Shown: positions 60,147 through 64,000 of the stretch, piece by piece
How positions within the stretch are numbered: the first letter of the stretch is position 1
Layout: the number at the start of each line of letters is the position of its first letter
NCBI RefSeq assembly: GCF_001955535.1
Contig: NZ_MPVN01000007.1
Span: forward strand, 88,534 to 152,533
Direction: 5' to 3'
From: Paenibacillus sp. FSL H7-0326
GTDB lineage: Bacteria > Bacillota > Bacilli > Paenibacillales > Paenibacillaceae
Length of the DNA stretch: 64,000 nucleotides
Translations under genes and position numbers: made by a program
The notes under the pieces: generated by a model
What the model saw: only the letters and a program-made list of their open reading frames with translations
The model's database searches: none
Told to the model about the DNA's origin: nothing

Positions 60147-60814
60147 ACTAAAACCTCTATTTTGTAACCCACTCCACGAACGGTCTGAATCTCAACGTTA
60201 GCTTCATGACGTTTTAGTCGATCTCGAATGCGATTAATATGTGTATTTAGTGTGGATTCCAGATTCTCCTCGCTGTCTCCCCAGACTTCCTCCATTAGAA
60301 AACTTCGAGTGACCACTTTAGGAGCATATGAAAACATCAGAGAGAGTAATTCAAACTCTTTCATCGGCATTAACATCGTCTCTTTCCCAATTCTCATTTC
60401 GAAACTTCGATGGTCCAATTGAACGTTGCCGATCTCCAGTACGGATTGGACGGAGCGATCCATTCTCCTAAGAACCACGGCCATTCGGAACAGCAGCTCT
60501 TGGGGTTCAAACGGTTTTACAATATAATCTTCGGTTCCGGCTAAATATCCCTTCTCTTTGTCTTCGATCTGTCCCCTCGCTGTAAGGAGTATGACGGGAA
60601 TAGATAATTCCTCAGTGAGGCATCTAGTTAATTGAAACCCATTCATTCCGGGCATCATTACATCAACAATAGCCAGATCCACACGAGATTCTTCTAACAA
60701 CAGAAGCGCCTCTTCTGCGTTGTTTGCAGTTATCACTTTATATCCTTGCTTTGTTAAGTGTATGGAAACGAGTTGCCGTATATTAAAGTCATCATCTACT
60801 ACAAGAAACTTCAT
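60143..60814 (-). CDS. OmpR-family response regulator
   Basis: A 223-residue regulator. The start at 60814 (MKFLVVDDDFNIRQLVSIHL) follows AAGGAG at 7 bases; a longer in-frame frame upstream is unlikely. Receiver domain 1-120 with D7/D8/D9 acidic cluster, phosphoacceptor D51 in AIVDVMMPGMNGF and the conserved K in EDYIVKPFEP. The C-terminal winged helix reads FELLSLMFSYAPKVVTRSFL, ESTLNTHINRIRDRLKRH and VRGVGYKIE. Coupled to the downstream kinase gene by a four-base overlap. Regulated genes are not evident. Confidence 0.95.
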   Translation of the reverse strand: MKFLVVDDDFNIRQLVSIHLTKQGYKVITANNAEEALLLLEESRVDLAIVDVMMPGMNGFQLTRCLTEELSIPVILLTARGQIEDKEKGYLAGTEDYIVKPFEPQELLFRMAVVLRRMDRSVQSVLEIGNVQLDHRSFEMRIGKETMLMPMKEFELLSLMFSYAPKVVTRSFLMEEVWGDSEENLESTLNTHINRIRDRLKRHEANVEIQTVRGVGYKIEVLV

Positions 60815-60987
60815 ACAACTTCTCCTTAGATAAACTGAACTAATAAGCAATATAATAACCGTTGAATCTAAACCCAATGTCAACTCTCACAACCTACTTT
60901 ATGACGGCTATCATTTCTATGTAACAAAATTACTCACAATAAACATGTTTATATCCTCTAGGCATGCAAAAAAGGCATACAAAACAT

Positions 60988-61015
60988 AAAGCAGCTGCCA
61001 CAGGGCAACTGCTTT
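60988..61015. repeat. Inverted repeat AAAGCAGCTGCC / GGCAACTGCTTT
   Basis: A 12-bp near-perfect stem with a short loop between the two-component genes and the DinB gene. No T-run follows on the plus strand beyond ATAAT, so it may be a repeat remnant rather than a terminator; similar GCTGCC-bearing pieces occur near 54425 and 63450. Confidence 0.5.
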
Positions 61016-61207
61016 ATAATCTCATATTTATTAGCTGTCCAAAGCTATCCCACAACGCTGATTACCAACGAATAGGAATAATTTCGGTTGGCATACAGCG
61101 TATATTCAGGATGTGTCCAAGACCCCCAGCTGTCCTTCGTGGTGATCCTCGGAAAGGCCTGTTTCTTCTGTTTTGGACTAACGCTGATTCATTCGTTGAA
61201 CGTTCGT

Positions 61208-61705
61208 TCATTTGCCTTCTTCATCAGCAGTAGGACCGTAGAGGCCTGGCAATGGAATATCAAGGAGCCGCAAATACACTCCAAGCTGCGCCCGGTGGTG
61301 AATCATGTGGTTTAATCCGAAGGTGCGAAGTGCGATTGCCCGCGGTTGGCGCAGGATGATATGGTCACCATTCCGCAAGGTCCATTCCTCACTTAGCGTA
61401 TTCTCATCACAGTCGGCTAACAGCTGCTGAAGCTTGACGACGTTCGCGTCGAATTCCTCCAGCACGTCATTGCGTGTTTCCAAGGCTTCCCGCCGAAGCG
61501 GAATGGTCGATAAATCAAATTCTGGATAAAGAAATATGGCGATTTGCCAGTTCAACAGGTTGATCAGATGTGTGGCTAGCCCGCCCAACGTCATCGATTT
61601 CACGTGTGGTTTCCACGTCATATGCTCCTCGGGCAAGCGCTCCAGAATATGGCGCGTCATGGTCAGCTCATGCATCGCGTCCCCAACGATCAGTTGTTTC
61701 ACCAT
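61208..61705 (-). CDS. DinB-family (YfiT-like) putative metalloenzyme
   Basis: A 165-residue four-helix-bundle protein. The metal triad histidines of this family are visible: H in LGGLATHLINLLNWQ and HxxxH in GLNHMIHHRAQLGVYLR. The start (MVKQLIVGDAMHELTMTRHI) has GAGG upstream. In related proteins the triad binds nickel or zinc and serves thiol transfer (bacillithiol) or damage response. No neighbour helps define the substrate. Confidence 0.88.
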   Translation of the reverse strand: MVKQLIVGDAMHELTMTRHILERLPEEHMTWKPHVKSMTLGGLATHLINLLNWQIAIFLYPEFDLSTIPLRREALETRNDVLEEFDANVVKLQQLLADCDENTLSEEWTLRNGDHIILRQPRAIALRTFGLNHMIHHRAQLGVYLRLLDIPLPGLYGPTADEEGK

Positions 61706-61920
61706 TGAATCCCTCGTCCCCCTTGTGTGAAATGTACTCCTTACATACTAGCATATATTGTAAGTATTCTACCGCTAGCTTAAAGTAACTTCCATTATTG
61801 TTTTGTTTTATAACTAGTTTGTATTATTAGTTTTTGATATACTTTTATTGGAAAAAATGCTGATTGGTCGCGGGATCTTTCTTGTACTTATATGTCTAGT
61901 AATACGGAGGTTTTGTTCTT

Positions 61921-62226
61921 ATGTTAAGAAATAGAAAAAATCATAATAAGTTATTTTATTCAACTGGAATTTTGTTAATTGTGATTATTATTTTTATCTA
62001 CCTTTCCATTAAAACTGGAGTGGGAAGTGCTGTAGTAAAATTAGATAGAATCAACGAAAAATCAATCCATGTAACATATATGGATAACATTACTCATAAA
62101 GGAATTGGGGTTCCACAAATCGTGACACCCTTTCTCGAAGAAGGAAAAGAATATTATATAAGATTTAATAAAAACTTTTTCGGCCAACCCAAAGCTCTAT
62201 CAATCGAGGAAGCTTATCCCGAGTGA
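61921..62226 (+). CDS. Small membrane-anchored protein (101 residues)
   Basis: ACGGAGG lies 10 bases before the ATG. A charged N-terminus is followed by one hydrophobic helix (STGILLIVIIIFIYLSIKTG) and an extracytoplasmic beta-rich domain (AVVKLDRINEKSIHVTYMDN onward). It may be an anchored or secreted small domain; no family recognised. Its last codons overlap the opposite-strand protease remnant by 27 bases. Confidence 0.7.
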   Translation: MLRNRKNHNKLFYSTGILLIVIIIFIYLSIKTGVGSAVVKLDRINEKSIHVTYMDNITHKGIGVPQIVTPFLEEGKEYYIRFNKNFFGQPKALSIEEAYPE

Positions 62227-62685
62227 AAATTTAATATCTTCAGCAAGCTTTTTTATATGAGAAACTCTGGCTTGTTTAACCCAAAAAATTTTAGTTAACC
62301 TGTCCATAAGTGAACAAAGCTGCCGATCATTTGACCAGCTGCTTTCTTCGATGCCATTTTGCAATAACGATCCTGCATAAACTCCTTCTATACGAGCATA
62401 GTTTTTTGTTCCATTGTTAGCGATAGAGTAAACTAACCCTCCACTATCTCCACCAATTGCTCCGGATAGCGTAGTGACAACTACATCTTGTGTATCTCCA
62501 GGAATGTTAAAATTTCGTGAAAAATGAGCCGCCATATGCAGGCAGTATATCTTCAAACCGCGCACCATGTTCTCTTTTTCTTCTGTTATAGGATAACTTC
62601 TTCTATTTTTAATCGTTGGATCAAAGTTAACGGTTTGTATTGCCTCAGAATTTGCTGGTGTTGGTGAAGATGTACATAATACCAC
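62200..62685 (-). pseudogene. Trypsin-like serine protease, C-terminal remnant
   Basis: A 161-residue frame with VVVTTLSGAIGGDSGGLVYS, the nucleophile block (GDSGG) of chymotrypsin-fold proteases, followed by KNYARIEGVYAGSLLQNGIE. The His and Asp catalytic sections would lie upstream but the frame is cut at about 62685 and the preceding sequence is unrelated, so the gene is 5'-truncated. Confidence 0.6.
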
Positions 62686-62837
62686 ATATTGGAACTAAAC
62701 TGCCCTTTACTTCAACAACAGCTGCAGCTGATCCTCCGATCTGCTGCAGCTTTGTTGATTGAACTATAGTTCTCCTTTAGCGTAACAAGCAATATTCATT
62801 CAGATGCTTTCATGCTTGTGCCTCGTCAAAAAAGGAC

Positions 62838-63269
62838 TTACAGTTTTTTGTATGCAATTTTTCTATAATCTACAAACCCTTGCTTGTTATAGAAATTACT
62901 GGCATGTTCATTATTAGCAAAATAACTTAGTTCAATCAGGTCTATCTCCTTACTCCTGGCAATTTCATATATATGATTCATAAGATGCGATCCATATCCT
63001 CGCCTTTTCTGCCCTTCTATGATACTGAGGTCATGCACTAATACAGATCTTCTCTCTTTCGTTATGGTATCTTCAGGATATTCGATGATTTCGATGCATG
63101 CGTAGCCAAGTGCTTCTCCCATATCCTCTAAAACTAAATAAGCCCTATTCTCATTCATCACCAACTGCTTAAATGATTCTCGAATACCTTCGAAGTTATA
63201 TGTCACAAACAACTCTGGGTATAACGTTACATGTAATTCGTGTATGTGCTTATTTAAGCGTGCAAGCAA
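62838..63269 (-). CDS. GNAT-family N-acetyltransferase
   Basis: A 143-residue GNAT enzyme. The acetyl-CoA loop is IIEGQKRRGYGSHLMNHIYE (Q/RxxGxG/A), preceded by strand VLVHDLSI; the C-terminal FANNEHASNFYNKQGFVDYR carries the usual N...FY..GF end. The first part has the GEALGYACIEI strand pair. Substrate unknown; full-length for the family, in contrast to the disrupted GNAT gene at 20934-21315. Confidence 0.92.
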   Translation of the reverse strand: MLARLNKHIHELHVTLYPELFVTYNFEGIRESFKQLVMNENRAYLVLEDMGEALGYACIEIIEYPEDTITKERRSVLVHDLSIIEGQKRRGYGSHLMNHIYEIARSKEIDLIELSYFANNEHASNFYNKQGFVDYRKIAYKKL

Positions 63270-63830
63270 TTCATAATCTGTAGTTTGGGTAATTTTCGTA
63301 ACTATCCCTCCACTTTCTGATAATTTTGAAATTTAACTTATTTGAGTACTTTAGTTTATTTACATATTCCCGAAACCTCCTCTTATTTCCTTTTTTATGA
63401 CTTGTTTTTCTGTGTTATCCTGCCCTTTAGCTTAATAAAAAAGAGAGCTGCCGTTGTGACAAATTGCTCCTGAATAGCTGAACTAACGTTTTCCGTTAGT
63501 TGAATTTAGATTTTTAAGTATTTCATCACGCATTTCATTGATTAACTCATCCTCGCCCTTTCCGCTTCCTCATAATTATCAGCATACTCTAGAACATATG
63601 ATTCCAGATTAGATAAAAAAGTAACTTTTAGATATATTTGGTTTAGCTGTATAAACTGTAGTGTTTTTTATTATTGTTTCTTTAAAATTTAATTCCTTTA
63701 GCAAGGTTTTAATTTTACCCTCAATTGACACCTAAATCACCTCACCGAGTGCAGAATATATTTATACATCCATTTTTCTTATTCAATTTTCTTTAGAACA
63801 AACCTTCTGCTTTAAACGGATCTTTAACGT
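63270..63830. other. Intergenic stretch with short repeats, no gene
   Basis: Contains a degenerate repeat head (CCTGCCCTTTAGCTTAATAA at 63419) and the hairpin CTAACGTTTTCCGTTAG near 63482-63498 within AACTAACG/CCGTTAGTT. No credible coding frame. Confidence 0.45.
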
Positions 63831-64000
63831 AAACTGCCCGTTAGCTTAATGAGAAAGCTGTAATATTTATTAGATATTTATTAGATATTTATTAGATATC
63901 TATCTAATCGGTAATAGGTACATGTTCTTGTCCATTCCGGCAATCGGTACATGTTCTTGTCCTTGACTCGGGACACGAACTTGTACCGATAACATAAAAA
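63831..64000 (+). repeat. Structured repeat cut by window end (copy F)
   Basis: Head AAACTGCCCGTTAGCTTAAT, a triplicated TTAGATATTTA segment, CATGTTCTTGTCC, then the arm ATCGGTACATGTTCTTGTCC and opposite arm GGGACACGAACTTGTACCGAT, with the tail beyond the window. Confidence 0.85.

Noticed and set aside
21801..64000. Recurring GTTCTTGTCC motifs considered as a CRISPR array
   Set aside because: Spacing is irregular, copies are kilobases apart and in nested palindromes, and no cas gene is present.

Overview
The window reads as a chromosomal segment of a low-to-moderate GC, spore-former-type Firmicute, most likely Paenibacillus or a close relative. The evidence is strong AGGAGG-type ribosome binding sites, a carbohydrate ABC transporter next to a YesM/YesN-type two-component system, a 2,3-butanediol dehydrogenase with a divergent LysR gene, and intrinsic terminators after most genes. 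No rRNA, tRNA or CRISPR array was found. Assignments rest on motifs and family knowledge read by eye; no database search was run.

Bases 1-19,900 look like ordinary core genome: the 3' end of selO; a TauE-type exporter; a cupin; an operon of sugar-binding lipoprotein, two permeases, YesM-like kinase and YesN-like regulator behind a cre-like site; a soluble PAS chemoreceptor; an M15 peptidase; an EamA transporter; bdhA/LysR; MarR; a TraB-family protein; a short-chain dehydrogenase; a secreted protein; and a PadR repressor with a perfect operator laid over its own promoter.

From about 20,000 to 31,600 the sequence becomes AT-rich and decayed. It holds a GNAT acetyltransferase gene scrambled by an internal inversion, lipoproteins, a group II intron with a dead maturase inserted in the terminator of a PBP2-type gene, a fragment of a second intron, IS3 debris and several copies of a dispersed structured repeat.

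From 31,600 to 40,100 lies a cluster of flavin-dependent monooxygenases: three full NtaA/SnaA/DszA-type enzymes plus a fragment of another, an MsnO8-type luciferase-like oxidoreductase and an FMN nitroreductase, with a MarR gene. One palindrome (TTAG-N4-CTAA) occurs in front of the MarR gene, in front of one monooxygenase (twice) and upstream of another, suggesting a small regulon. One monooxygenase is strongly GC-rich and probably foreign.

From 40,100 to 58,700 is a patchwork: two dead IS110 elements; a GC-rich TetR/hydrolase pair with its own operators; an unrecognised 474-residue protein with an MFS exporter; HxlR and TetR regulators; a Hint-domain polymorphic toxin remnant; PhzF; a YczE/HAD/Crp group; a MutS2 fragment abutting an arsenic-type flavoprotein fragment; DUF2277; and a LysR/SDR pair. 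From 58,700 to the end are an OmpR-type two-component system, DinB, small proteins, a protease fragment, a GNAT enzyme and another copy of the structured repeat cut by the window end.

The strongest candidates for something undescribed are the dispersed GTTCTTGTCC repeat family (one copy carries a piece of an acyltransferase gene between its inverted-repeat arms), the inverted acetyltransferase gene, and the palindrome-linked monooxygenase regulon.
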